Of a stretch of DNA of 64,000 bases, positions 8,779-17,277 are shown in pieces. Both the position numbers and the translations under genes were made by a program. Each line of letters starts with the position of its first letter. The first letter of the stretch is position 1. The DNA comes from Achromobacter sp. Root83 (GTDB lineage Bacteria > Pseudomonadota > Gammaproteobacteria > Burkholderiales > Burkholderiaceae_B). The notes under the pieces are model-generated. The model saw only the letters and a program-made list of their open reading frames with translations, had not been told where the DNA came from and did not search any database. The stretch lies in the NCBI RefSeq assembly GCF_001428845.1, contig NZ_LMIU01000028.1, forward strand, positions 1 through 64,000. Reading direction: 5' to 3'.

Positions 8779-9021
8779 TCCACGCCCGGCCGCTCAGGCT
8801 GCGTTTTCCCGGCGCCACACGCCGGGCGGCACGCCCAGCAGGCTGGTGAACACCCGCGTCATGTGCGCCTGGTCGGCGAAGCCGCACAACAGCGCGATGT
8901 CGGTAATGGAACGGCCCGGCGCCCGCAGAAGTTCCTTGGCCTTCTGCACGCGCTGCTCCAGCAGCCAGCGATGCGGCGTGGTGCCGACCGTCTGGCGGAA
9001 GGCCTTGATGAAATAGCTGCG
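8551..9021. repeat. 66-bp near-identical inverted repeat inside two tail-to-tail AraC genes
   Basis: Plus-strand bases 8551-8616 and the reverse complement of 8956-9021 differ at only 3 of 66 positions. Both encode the RSYFIKAFRQTVGTTPHRWL part of the recognition helix region of the two AraC paralogues. The copies lie in opposite genes, so the DNA forms a long inverted repeat with a 339-base spacer. Confidence 0.85.
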
Positions 9022-9720
9022 CGACAGATTGCAGGCGTCGGCGATGTCCGCAATCGAGGCATCCTCGCGCAGCGTCGCCAGCAGCATGTCCTTGGCGCGG
9101 GCCTCCAGTGTGCGCGACAGCACTCGCGCGCCGCCCGAATCGGACCAGCCGCTCGTCGCGCCGGCCCCGTACTGCGCCAACAGATGCGTCCCGATGGCCA
9201 GGCCCAGGTGTTCCACGAACAGCCCGCTGCTCTGGTCCGGTTGCTCCAGCACGCCCGCCAGCACCTGCGACAGATGCGCCAGCACGGGATCCGGCTGCGC
9301 GTTGCGGGGCAGCAGGCTGCTGACGCGCGCGCCGCCCTTCTCGTCGTTCACGCGTTCGATGAAGGCGCGCGACAACTCGATCAGCACGAAATCGAAGCCG
9401 CCCTGCAGGTCGGCCCGGTAGTCATCGGTGAAATCGCGGATGTATATCGAGCCCGTGTCGAAGTCGTGGGTGGACGCGTGGCTGCCATGCAGGATGCGGC
9501 GGCGGTGCCCGCCCCGCATCGCAACGCCCACCAGAAAGCCGCGATCCGAGGCGGGCGTGGACACGTTGCCGAAGCGCTCGTTGTCGGTGCTCTTGCGGTA
9601 GTAGGTCAGCCCGCCCGTCTGAACCGTCTGACTCAGCGCCAGCTTGCTGGCGGCGCAACCCAGCGTATCGGCGGATGGGGCGGGGATGGGTTCGGAAGGC
9701 AGGCGCTGGGGAGCAGGCAT
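8794..9720 (-). CDS. AraC-family transcriptional regulator (paralogue of the convergent gene)
   Basis: A 308-residue AraC/XylS-type regulator: N-terminal AraC-binding-like sensor (about 40-190) and C-terminal double helix-turn-helix (SIADIADACNLSRSYFIKAF, SITDIALLCGFADQAHMTRVF). The start at the ATG of MPAPQRL is preferred to a longer open frame to 9930 because that extension has no regulator-like sequence and no start signals. The stop lies 15 bases from the stop of the convergent paralogue. It is divergent from the SulP gene across 221 bases, so control of that transporter is possible but unproven. Confidence 0.85.
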   Translation of the reverse strand: MPAPQRLPSEPIPAPSADTLGCAASKLALSQTVQTGGLTYYRKSTDNERFGNVSTPASDRGFLVGVAMRGGHRRRILHGSHASTHDFDTGSIYIRDFTDDYRADLQGGFDFVLIELSRAFIERVNDEKGGARVSSLLPRNAQPDPVLAHLSQVLAGVLEQPDQSSGLFVEHLGLAIGTHLLAQYGAGATSGWSDSGGARVLSRTLEARAKDMLLATLREDASIADIADACNLSRSYFIKAFRQTVGTTPHRWLLEQRVQKAKELLRAPGRSITDIALLCGFADQAHMTRVFTSLLGVPPGVWRRENAA

Positions 9721-9941
9721 CGTGAAAAGTCCTAGGCGCGGCGAACGCGTTTCGGCTGGAAGATAGCAGGCGATGCTGCTTCGCAACAAGCAACAATTCG
9801 CAAAATTCGCGCGGCCGACCCCTATCGCGACTCGATTGCCCGCGCACCGCGGGGTCGATGGCCCGGCGGCTCGGCCGTCCCTATCTGATATTCTTTCCTT
9901 CGTAAAAAATGCCACGCCCGCAACCCCCATACCGGGATCCC

Positions 9942-11678
9942 ATGGCTCGCGCTTCGCCCCGCCCCCTCGACAAGACCGCCCGGCATTGGCTGCGCTGGCT
10001 GCCCGGACTGGCGCTGCTGAAGTCCTATCAGGCCGCCTGGCTGCCGAAGGACCTGGCCGCCGGCCTGGTGCTGACGACGATGCTGGTCCCGGTTGGCATC
10101 GCCTATGCCGAGGCGTCTGGCGTGCCGGGCGTCTACGGCCTGTACGCCACCATCATCCCGATGCTGGCCTACGCGCTGTTCGGCCCCAGCCGCATCCTGG
10201 TGCTGGGGCCCGACTCCGCGCTCGCGGCGCCCATCCTGGCGGTGGTGCTCAGCGTCTCTGGCGGCGACCCCATGCGCGCGGTGGCCGCGGCCAGCCTGAT
10301 GGCCATCGTCTCGGGGCTGTTCTGCATCGTGCTGGGCCTGCTGCGGCTCGGATTCATCACCGAACTGCTGTCCAAGCCCATCCGCTATGGCTACATGAAC
10401 GGCATCGCGCTGACCGTGCTGGTGAGCCAACTGCCGAAGCTGTTCGCGATCCCGATCGAAGACGCCGGCCCGCTGCGTGAACTGCAGCAACTGGCGCGTG
10501 CCATCGCCGACGGCCAGACGCATGGGTACAGCCTGGCGGTGGGTGCGGCGAGCCTGGCCGTGATCCTGCTGCTGAAGCGCTTTGAGCGCGTGCCCGGCAT
10601 CCTGATCGCGGTGATCCTGGCCACGCTGGCGGTCAGCCTGTTCCGGCTGGATGCGCAGGGCGTGAAAGTGCTGGGAGAGATTCCGCAGGGGCTGCCGACC
10701 TTCGTGTGGCCATGGCTCAGCGATGCGGACCTGGTCAAGATCGTGCTGGGCGGCTGCGCCGTGGCGATGATCGCGTTCGCGGATACCAGCGTGCTGTCGC
10801 GCACCTACGCCGCGCGCACGCATACCCGGGTGGATCCGAACCAGGAAATGGTGGGGCTGGGCGTCGCGAACCTGGCGGCGGGCCTGTTCCAGGGCTTTCC
10901 GATCAGCAGCAGCGCATCGCGCACGCCGGTGGCCGAGGCGGCCGGCTCGCGCACGCAGCTCACGGGGGTCGTGGGCGCGCTCGCCGTGGCCGCCCTGCTG
11001 CTGGCGGCCCCCAGCCTGCTGCGCTACCTGCCCAACAGCGCGCTGGCAGCCGTCGTGATCGCCGCCGCCATCGGCCTGTTCGAATTCAAGGACCTGCGGC
11101 GCATCTACCGCATCCAGCAATGGGAGTTCTGGCTGTCCATGCTGTGCTTTGCCGGCGTGGCCGTGTTCGGCGCGATACCCGGCATCTGCCTGGCGGTGGT
11201 CATCGCCGTCATCGAATTCCTGTGGGACGGCTGGCGGCCGCACTTCGCGGTCCTGGGCCGCGTGCCCAACCTGCGCGGCTACCATGACCTGAAACGCTAC
11301 CCGCACGCGGCGCTGATCGACGGACTGGTGCTGTTCCGCTGGGACGCGCCGCTGTTCTTCGCCAACGCCGAACTGTTCCAGCAGCGGCTGATGGAGGCCG
11401 TGCAGGCCTCGCCCACGCCGGTGCGGCGCGTGGTGGTGGCGGCCGAACCGGTCACCAGCGTCGACGTCACGTCGGCGGACATGCTGCGCGAACTGAGCCA
11501 CAACCTGGCCAACGAAGGCGTCGCGCTGCATTTCGCCGAAATGAAAGATCCGGTCCGCGACAAGCTCAAGCGCTTCGAGCTGACCGAGGTCTTCAGCGAC
11601 GCCCGCTTCCATCCCACGGTGGGTAGCGCCGTGGAGGACTATCTGGACAGCGTGGGCGCGCAGGAACCCCGCGCCTAG
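9942..11678 (+). CDS. SulP-family anion permease with STAS domain
   Basis: A 578-residue inner-membrane transporter: hydrophobic core with the SulP signature VPVGIAYAEASGVPGVYGLY near the N-terminus and FPISSSASRTPVAEAAG in the middle, followed by a cytoplasmic STAS domain (about 440-560, LIDGLVLFRWDAPLFFANA). The family moves sulfate, bicarbonate or dicarboxylates; the substrate cannot be read from sequence. An in-frame ATG at 9909 is also possible; neither start has a clear ribosome site. Its stop overlaps the stop of the next, convergent gene (CTAG at 11675-11678). Confidence 0.85.
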   Translation: MARASPRPLDKTARHWLRWLPGLALLKSYQAAWLPKDLAAGLVLTTMLVPVGIAYAEASGVPGVYGLYATIIPMLAYALFGPSRILVLGPDSALAAPILAVVLSVSGGDPMRAVAAASLMAIVSGLFCIVLGLLRLGFITELLSKPIRYGYMNGIALTVLVSQLPKLFAIPIEDAGPLRELQQLARAIADGQTHGYSLAVGAASLAVILLLKRFERVPGILIAVILATLAVSLFRLDAQGVKVLGEIPQGLPTFVWPWLSDADLVKIVLGGCAVAMIAFADTSVLSRTYAARTHTRVDPNQEMVGLGVANLAAGLFQGFPISSSASRTPVAEAAGSRTQLTGVVGALAVAALLLAAPSLLRYLPNSALAAVVIAAAIGLFEFKDLRRIYRIQQWEFWLSMLCFAGVAVFGAIPGICLAVVIAVIEFLWDGWRPHFAVLGRVPNLRGYHDLKRYPHAALIDGLVLFRWDAPLFFANAELFQQRLMEAVQASPTPVRRVVVAAEPVTSVDVTSADMLRELSHNLANEGVALHFAEMKDPVRDKLKRFELTEVFSDARFHPTVGSAVEDYLDSVGAQEPRA

Positions 11679-12226
11679 CGCGCCACGCGCGCCGGATTGC
11701 CCATTACCTTGGCCCCGGCGGGCACGTCCCGCGTCACCACGCTGCCGGCGCCGATGATGGCGTCGTCCCCGACGGTCACGCCGGGAAGGATGATCGCTCC
11801 GCCGCCGATCCATACCTGACTGCCGATGTGCACGGGGCGCCCGAATTCGAGCATCGCGCGGCGTTGGGCGGGATCGTGCGGATGGTCGGCGGTGTAGATC
11901 TGGACGGCCGGGCCGATCTGCGTGCCGTCTCCGATGGTCACCCGCACCACGTCCAGGATGACGCAGTTGAAGTTGATGAAGACGCCCTCGCCCAGCGATA
12001 TGTTGTAGCCGTAGTCGCAATGAAACGGCGGGCGGATGATGGCGCCCTGGCCCACGTGCGCGAACCGCTCCTTCAACAAGTCATGCCAGCGGTCCGGCGG
12101 CTCGTCTTGCGTGGCGTTGAAGCGTTTCATCCACGCGCCTGCCGCAAGCTGGTCCGCCTGGATCTCCGGATCCGCGGCCGTGTAGAGCTCTCCTGCAAGC
12201 ATCTTCTGCTTTTGCGTCTGGGTCAT
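11675..12226 (-). CDS. sugar O-acetyltransferase (maltose/galactoside acetyltransferase type)
   Basis: A 183-residue left-handed beta-helix acetyltransferase of the Maa/LacA type. An N-terminal Mac-like segment (KMLAGELYTAADPEI) precedes hexapeptide turns, with the catalytic His in TADHPHDP and the closing coil GAGSVVTRDVPAGAKVMGNPAR, which forms the acetyl-CoA site. AGGAGA lies 6 bases before the ATG. It uses acetyl-CoA to acetylate a sugar hydroxyl in the cytoplasm. Its end overlaps the SulP stop; its start is 46 bases from the stop of the HTH-citrate synthase gene, so the two may be co-transcribed. Confidence 0.9.
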   Translation of the reverse strand: MTQTQKQKMLAGELYTAADPEIQADQLAAGAWMKRFNATQDEPPDRWHDLLKERFAHVGQGAIIRPPFHCDYGYNISLGEGVFINFNCVILDVVRVTIGDGTQIGPAVQIYTADHPHDPAQRRAMLEFGRPVHIGSQVWIGGGAIILPGVTVGDDAIIGAGSVVTRDVPAGAKVMGNPARVAR

Positions 12227-12272
12227 CGCATTCTCCTGTCCGACACCCGCAGCATAACCACTACCGAATACC

Positions 12273-13415
12273 CTACGCCGCCTCTGGCGGCAGCCCCACA
12301 TACCGGCCTCTGGGCCGTATCACCTGCGCCACGCTCAATTGTTCCAGGCTATGGGCCAGCAAGCCGATGCTGCGCGCCGTGGCGAACATGCCGAAGGCCG
12401 CGTCGTCCGGCAGCCGGCAGTGCGCCACCAGCGCGGCCAGCGCCACGTCGATGTTCGGATGCAGCCCCGTCAGCCGCGTGGCCTTGTCGATGAACCGTGA
12501 AATCACGTCGGCCGGCTCGAACAGCGCCAGGAGCGCGGCCGCGCGCGGATCGCCGTCTGGATAAAGATGATGGCCGAACCCGGCCAGCGGCAGGCCCGTG
12601 GACAGGTAGTGGGCGATCACCTGATCCTCGCCCTGCCGCTCGACGTCGTCGAACAAGGCCTTCACGCGCCCCGAGGCATCGCCATGCAGCGGGCCCGACA
12701 AGGTCGTCAGGCCGGACAGCAGGCATGCGGGCAGGGACGCGCCCGTCGACGCGGCGATGCGCGCGGCGAAGGCCGAGCTGGTCAGTTCGTGATCGACCAG
12801 CAGCACCATCGCCGTGCGCAGCAGCTCCGCTGCCCGAGGCGATTGCTTCCACCCTTGCGCAAAGCGCAGGTGCAGCGGCTGCTTGCCCTGCTGCGCCCCA
12901 AAGGCATTGGCCAGTTGCCCCACCAGGCTCTGGCATTCGCCGTGCAGGACGCGGGTCATGCGCCCATGCGTGGAATGCCCGGTGGCGGCCAGCGCGGCCA
13001 GCGCGGTGAAGGCGGCCACGCGCCCGGGGGATGCCGCGCGCGTCGCCGAAGAAAAGTCCGCCGCCTGACCGGAATCCCACAGCAACTGGGCCACCTCTTC
13101 CAGGCTGGCCGTGCGCGCCAGCGCCACGGCGTCCCGGCCGCGGTAGTACAGCCGTTGCCGCGAAAACGTGGAAATGGCGGTGGGAATGCTGGGTTCCGCG
13201 CCAAACAATGTGTTGGTGGCCAGCGTTTCGTGCTTGCGGCCCGCCTGCTTGCGCCGGGCCAGACCGGCGACGTCTTCGGCCCGGTACAGGCTGCGGCGCG
13301 TGTCGCCCGGGTCGGGCATGACTTCCAGCTTGCCGCGGCTGACGTAGGCGTAGATGGTTTGCGGCCGCACACCAAGCTGGCTGCAGGCTTCGGCCATCGA
13401 TATCCAGGAACCCAT
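12273..13415 (-). CDS. citrate-synthase family protein with N-terminal helix-turn-helix
   Basis: A 380-residue protein. Residues 3-55 form a MerR/excisionase-like winged helix (MAEACSQLGVRPQTIYAYVS, then RSLYRAEDVAGL). The rest is a citrate synthase fold: LVDHELTSSAFAAR, the substrate-binding His of SGPLHGDA, GFGHHLYPDGDPR, and a candidate catalytic Asp in NIDVALAAL. The enzyme residues look conserved, so citrate or methylcitrate synthesis from an acyl-CoA is possible. The added DNA-binding domain suggests a ligand-responsive regulator or bifunctional protein. It is divergent from the dehydrogenase/FAH/SDR/Bug operon across an AT-rich region. The start MGSW is favoured; a start 5 codons upstream is also open. 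Confidence 0.8.
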   Translation of the reverse strand: MGSWISMAEACSQLGVRPQTIYAYVSRGKLEVMPDPGDTRRSLYRAEDVAGLARRKQAGRKHETLATNTLFGAEPSIPTAISTFSRQRLYYRGRDAVALARTASLEEVAQLLWDSGQAADFSSATRAASPGRVAAFTALAALAATGHSTHGRMTRVLHGECQSLVGQLANAFGAQQGKQPLHLRFAQGWKQSPRAAELLRTAMVLLVDHELTSSAFAARIAASTGASLPACLLSGLTTLSGPLHGDASGRVKALFDDVERQGEDQVIAHYLSTGLPLAGFGHHLYPDGDPRAAALLALFEPADVISRFIDKATRLTGLHPNIDVALAALVAHCRLPDDAAFGMFATARSIGLLAHSLEQLSVAQVIRPRGRYVGLPPEAA

Positions 13416-13438
13416 GATGATTTGTAGCAAGTTTATAT

Positions 13439-13475
13439 ATTGATTTTATAGATCAATATTGCCTTATAAATCAAT
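13439..13475. promoter_or_regulatory. AT-rich imperfect dyad with three ATTGAT/ATCAAT half-sites
   Basis: In otherwise GC-rich DNA, the 132-base divergent region holds ATTGATTTTATA (13439-13450) facing TATAAATCAAT (13465-13475), a dyad broken by one extra T, with a third ATCAAT at 13452-13457. It lies just upstream of the HTH-citrate synthase gene and before the divergent operon. A plausible operator or promoter for one or both units; the binding protein is not known. Confidence 0.45.
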
Positions 13476-13547
13476 CATTAAATACCATGGACTCGTTCTT
13501 CAACGCGGACCACGCCATCGACGTCCGCCCTTACGAGCCGAACCCAC

Positions 13548-14501
13548 ATGAAGCCTCAGGTCCTGCAACTCAACCCCATCCTGGTGCCGGCGGTCAACGA
13601 CCAGCTCGCGTCGCTGTATCAGGTGCATAAATTCTTCGAGACCGCCGATCAGCAGGCCTGGCTGCGCCAGCACGGCGCGGAAGTGGATGCCGTGGTCACC
13701 GGCGGGCATACGGGCATTTCCCGCGCGATGCTGGAGCAATTGCCCAAGCTCAAGGTCGTGGCCATCAATGGCGTCGGCACGGATGCGGTGGACCTGACGT
13801 ATTGCCGCGAGCGCGGCTTGCCCGTCACCGCCACGCTGGGCGCCCTGACCGAAGACGTGGCCGACCTGGCGATCGGCCTGCTGATCGCGGCCTGCCGCAA
13901 CCTGTGCGCCGGAGACCGCTTCGTGCGCGACGGGCTGTGGGAACAGTATCCCGCGCCCAGCGCGATTCCCCTGGCGCGCCGGTTCAGCGGCATGCGCGTG
14001 GGCATCGTCGGCATGGGACGCGTGGGACGCGCCGTGGCTACGCGCGCGGCGGCGTTTGGATGCCCGATCCGCTATACCGACCTGCGCGCCATGGATGACG
14101 TGGCGCATGAATTCGTGCCCGCGCTGGCGGATCTGGCGCGCGGATCCGACGCGCTGGTGCTGTGCGCGGCGGCGGACAAGGCCGAAGGCATCGTCGATGC
14201 CGCGATCCTGGACGCGCTGGGTCCGCGCGGCTTTCTGGTGAACGTGGCGCGAGGCCGCCTGGTCAACGAGCCCGACCTGACCGCTGCCTTGGCCGCGGGC
14301 CGCATCGCGGGCGCGGGGCTGGACGTCTTTGTCGACGAACCCCGCGTGCCCGAGGCGCTGAGGCAGTCCGACCGCTCGACGCTGCAGGCCCACCGCGCCA
14401 GCGCCACCTGGGAAACGCGCGCCGCCATGGGGCAGATGGTGCTGGACAGCATCGCCCAGGCCGTGGCGGGTGACCGTCCGGCGATGAGCCTGACAACCTG
14501 A
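13548..14501 (+). CDS. D-2-hydroxyacid dehydrogenase (glyoxylate/hydroxypyruvate reductase-like)
   Basis: A 317-residue NAD(P)-dependent dehydrogenase of the D-isomer 2-hydroxyacid family. Visible: NAD-binding loop VGIVGMGRVGRAVA (about 150-163), catalytic Arg in VNVARGRLV, Glu in DVFVDEP and His in LQAHRASATWE. It reduces a 2-keto acid such as glyoxylate or hydroxypyruvate, or the reverse; exact substrate unknown. It opens a four-gene operon with an FAH-family protein (3-base gap), an SDR and a Bug binding protein. Confidence 0.85.
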   Translation: MKPQVLQLNPILVPAVNDQLASLYQVHKFFETADQQAWLRQHGAEVDAVVTGGHTGISRAMLEQLPKLKVVAINGVGTDAVDLTYCRERGLPVTATLGALTEDVADLAIGLLIAACRNLCAGDRFVRDGLWEQYPAPSAIPLARRFSGMRVGIVGMGRVGRAVATRAAAFGCPIRYTDLRAMDDVAHEFVPALADLARGSDALVLCAAADKAEGIVDAAILDALGPRGFLVNVARGRLVNEPDLTAALAAGRIAGAGLDVFVDEPRVPEALRQSDRSTLQAHRASATWETRAAMGQMVLDSIAQAVAGDRPAMSLTT

Positions 14502-14504
14502 GCC

Positions 14505-15203
14505 ATGACGGACTTCGCCTTTCCCGCCCCAGCGCCCACGACCCTGCCGATCGCGGGCAGCTCGGCCTTGTTCCCCGTGGCCCGCGTGTTCTGCATTGGG
14601 CGCAACTACCGATGGCGCGCGGACGAGCCGGCGCCCCGGGACATGCCCGCCTGGTTCATGAAGCCCGCCAGCGCCGTCGTGCCGGCCAGCGGCACGCTGC
14701 CCTATCCCGCCGGCACGGAAGATTTCTGCCACGAGATCGAATTGGTCGTGGCGATCGGCCGCGGCGGCCGGGACCTGACGCCCGCGCACGTGGAAGCGCA
14801 GGCCATCTGGGGCTACGCCGCCGGCCTGGACCTGACGCGGCGCGATCTTCAACAACAGGCCAAGCTGGCGGGCGGCCCCTGGGAACCCGCCAAGGCCTTC
14901 GATCATTCGGCGCCCTGTTCTCCCATCGTCCCCGCCGCGGCTTGCGGCCATCCCCGGCAAGGCGCGTTGTGGCTGGCCGTGAACGGCGTCGAACGCCAGC
15001 GCGCGGACCTGTCCGCGCTGCTGTGGCCCGTGCCGGAACTGGTGGCGATGCTGTCGCGCTCGGTCACGCTCATGCCCGGCGATCTGATCTACACCGGCAC
15101 ACCGGCCGGCGTGGGCCCGCTGCTGCCCGGCGACGTCGTGAGCGCGGGCGTGGCGGGCATCGGGCAATTCAGCATGACCGTGACCGGTGGCCGCGCCGCC
15201 TGA
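14505..15203 (+). CDS. fumarylacetoacetate hydrolase-family protein
   Basis: A 232-residue FAH-fold enzyme. The metal-binding residues are visible: Glu-x-Glu in [11 protein letters not shown] and an Asp in [13 protein letters not shown], followed by the Lys of [11 protein letters not shown] and the closing [14 protein letters not shown]. Such proteins hydrolyse or decarboxylate/hydrate beta-diketo or 2-oxo acids in aromatic and sugar acid breakdown. Placed 3 bases after the dehydrogenase gene, it probably acts on a related 2-oxo acid. Length agrees with the small FAHD1-like group. Confidence 0.85.
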   Translation: MTDFAFPAPAPTTLPIAGSSALFPVARVFCIGRNYRWRADEPAPRDMPAWFMKPASAVVPASGTLPYPAGTEDFCHEIELVVAIGRGGRDLTPAHVEAQAIWGYAAGLDLTRRDLQQQAKLAGGPWEPAKAFDHSAPCSPIVPAAACGHPRQGALWLAVNGVERQRADLSALLWPVPELVAMLSRSVTLMPGDLIYTGTPAGVGPLLPGDVVSAGVAGIGQFSMTVTGGRAA

Positions 15204-15270
15204 CGCCGATGGCCGCGCGCTCCCATTCCCTTTCGTTGCTTCAAACACCCCCGACTTCAGGAGTCTGCCC

Positions 15271-16035
15271 GTGAACGCAAGCCCCCCCTCAAAGATCGCG
15301 CTGGTCACCGGCGCCGGCAGCGGCGTCGGCCGCCTCACGGCGCTGGCCCTGCTGAACGACGGTTGGACCGTCGTGCTGGCCGGCCGCCGCGCCGATCCCC
15401 TGCAAACGCTGGAGGCCGAGGCAGCCGCGCGCGGCCAGACCGCCCTGGCGGTTCCCACCGACGTCACCCGCCCCGAAAGCGTGCAGGCCTTGTTCGACGC
15501 CATCGAGCACCGCTTTGGCCGGCTGGACCTGCTGTTCAACAACGCCGGCGTGAACGCGCCGGCCGTGCCGATGGACGAACTGCCGCTGGAAAAGTGGTTC
15601 AGCGTGATCAACACCAACGTGACCGGCGTGTTCCTGTGCGCCCGCGCGGCCTTCGGGCTGATGCGCCGCCAGTCGCCGCAGGGCGGACGCATCATCAACA
15701 ACGGGTCCATCTCCGCACACACGCCACGCCCTTACACCGCGCCGTATACCGCCAGCAAGCACGCGGTGACGGGGCTGACCAAATCACTGGCGCTGGATGG
15801 CCGCGCGTTCAACATCGTGGCCAGCCAGATCGACATCGGCAATGCGCTGACGGAATTGTCCGAACGCATGACGCGCGGCGTCCTGCAGGCCAACGGCACC
15901 ACCGCGCCGGAACCCATGATGGACGCAAGCCACGTGGCCAACGCCGTGCGCCACATGGCCGCCCTGCCCCTGGACGCCAACGTCCTGAACATGACCATCA
16001 TGGCCAGCGCCATGCCCTTCACGGGGCGCGGCTGA
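15271..16035 (+). CDS. short-chain dehydrogenase/reductase
   Basis: A 254-residue classical SDR: cofactor loop TGAGSGVG (about 13-20), NNAG near 88, and active-site YTASK in the motif [11 protein letters not shown]. The start is a GTG at 15271 with AGGAG 7 bases upstream; an in-frame ATG at 15187 lies inside the FAH gene and gives an unlikely leader. It probably oxidises a hydroxy acid or alcohol intermediate feeding the dehydrogenase/FAH steps; substrate unknown. An 87-base gap separates it from the Bug gene. Confidence 0.85.
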   Translation: MNASPPSKIALVTGAGSGVGRLTALALLNDGWTVVLAGRRADPLQTLEAEAAARGQTALAVPTDVTRPESVQALFDAIEHRFGRLDLLFNNAGVNAPAVPMDELPLEKWFSVINTNVTGVFLCARAAFGLMRRQSPQGGRIINNGSISAHTPRPYTAPYTASKHAVTGLTKSLALDGRAFNIVASQIDIGNALTELSERMTRGVLQANGTTAPEPMMDASHVANAVRHMAALPLDANVLNMTIMASAMPFTGRG

Positions 16036-16122
16036 GGCCGGACCGCGCGGCGGGCGCCCACCGGCGCGCGCCGCGCACACACAGAGTTGACGAGAAGTTG
16101 ACCACCCCTTAAGGAGACAAGC

Positions 16123-17094
16123 ATGCACATCACCACGCTGGCCAGCGCCCTGGCCGTCACGGCGGCCCTGGCCGCCCCCGGCCTGGCCGCCGCCCAGGCC
16201 TACCCCGCCCGCCCCATCAGCATCATCGTGCCGGCGCCGCCCGGCGGCGGCATCGACATGATCGCCCGCGTCGTCGGCGAAAAGCTCTCGGCGTCGCTGG
16301 GCCAACCCGTGATCGTGGACAACCGTCCCGGCGCGTCCAACAACCTGGGCACCGCCCTGCTCGCCAACGCCAAGCCCGACGGCTACACCATCGGCATCGT
16401 GGGCGGCAGCCACAACATCAACAAATACCTGTTCAAGAACCTGGGCTGGGATCCGCAGAAGAGCTTCGAGCCCATCGTCTACACCCACGAAATCCCGCTG
16501 GTGTTCTCGGTCTACCCGAAGGTGCCCGCCAAGACGCTGCCCGAACTCGTGGACTGGATGAAGGCCAATCCGGACGAAGCCAAGGTCGCCACCTCGGGCC
16601 GCGGCAGCGCCCAGGAAATGGCGGCCGAGATGTTCCGCATGGTCAGCGGGGCGCCCATGCTGCTGATTCCCTACAAGGGTTCGTCGGCCGCCCATCCCGA
16701 TCTGCTGGCCGGCCGCACGGTGCTCTACATCGACACCCTCAGCGCCATGCAGGAGCAGGTCAAGGCAGGCAACGTCCGCGCCGTGGCGATATCCACCGCC
16801 AAGCGCGCCCAGGCGCTGCCGGACGTGCCGACCGCGCAGGAACAAGGCTTCAAGAGCTACGACGCCAACACCAATGGCGGCTTCCTGGCGCCCGCCGGCA
16901 CGCCCAAGGAGATCATCGACAAGCTCAATACCGAAATCAATGCCGCGTTGAAGATCCCCGCCGTGCGCGCCAAGCTGGAAGCGGCGGGTATCGAAGTCCA
17001 GGGTGGCACGCCGCAGGAGTACGCGGCGCTGATCCAGTCGGACCTGGGCAAGTGGGGCAAGGTGGTCAAGGAAGCGGGGATACAGCCGGAGTGA
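16123..17094 (+). CDS. Bug-family (TctC-like) periplasmic substrate-binding protein
   Basis: A 323-residue exported protein with a signal peptide (cleavage after AAAQA, about residue 26) and the Bug hallmark YPARPISIIVPAPPGGGIDMIAR, then LLANAKPDGYTIGI and a mid-region PYKGSSAAHPDLLAG. Bug proteins of betaproteobacteria bind carboxylates or related small acids in the periplasm; many lack a dedicated membrane partner. No TctAB genes lie nearby, so it may serve an orphan or distant transporter. AAGGAG precedes the ATG. It probably captures the acid processed by the three enzymes upstream. Confidence 0.9.
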   Translation: MHITTLASALAVTAALAAPGLAAAQAYPARPISIIVPAPPGGGIDMIARVVGEKLSASLGQPVIVDNRPGASNNLGTALLANAKPDGYTIGIVGGSHNINKYLFKNLGWDPQKSFEPIVYTHEIPLVFSVYPKVPAKTLPELVDWMKANPDEAKVATSGRGSAQEMAAEMFRMVSGAPMLLIPYKGSSAAHPDLLAGRTVLYIDTLSAMQEQVKAGNVRAVAISTAKRAQALPDVPTAQEQGFKSYDANTNGGFLAPAGTPKEIIDKLNTEINAALKIPAVRAKLEAAGIEVQGGTPQEYAALIQSDLGKWGKVVKEAGIQPE

Positions 17095-17277
17095 AGCGGT
17101 TGCGGGCAGGCGACGGCCGGGGCTGTTTTTCGGCCATCGCCCGCGCGCAACGGGTTCAGGGCCAGAATTTCCGTGTAACCTTCCGGTGCCTGTCCGCTGC
17201 ACCCGAAGCAGATCTGGAAGACCTGTTCAGCAGCGTTATCTTGCCTGATCAACCCTGCCTGGACGTGCGGCGTTCCT

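Noticed and set aside
8617..8955. Possible mobile element from the inverted repeat flanking this segment
   Set aside because: The repeat arms encode conserved AraC helices in both genes and no transposase lies between them; gene duplication explains it.
9822..12020. 732-codon open frame on the minus strand
   Set aside because: Lies opposite the SulP gene and the acetyltransferase part; low-complexity HQRGD-rich translation.
13500..15722. 740-codon open frame on the minus strand
   Set aside because: Antisense of dehydrogenase, FAH and SDR genes, no recognisable domain.
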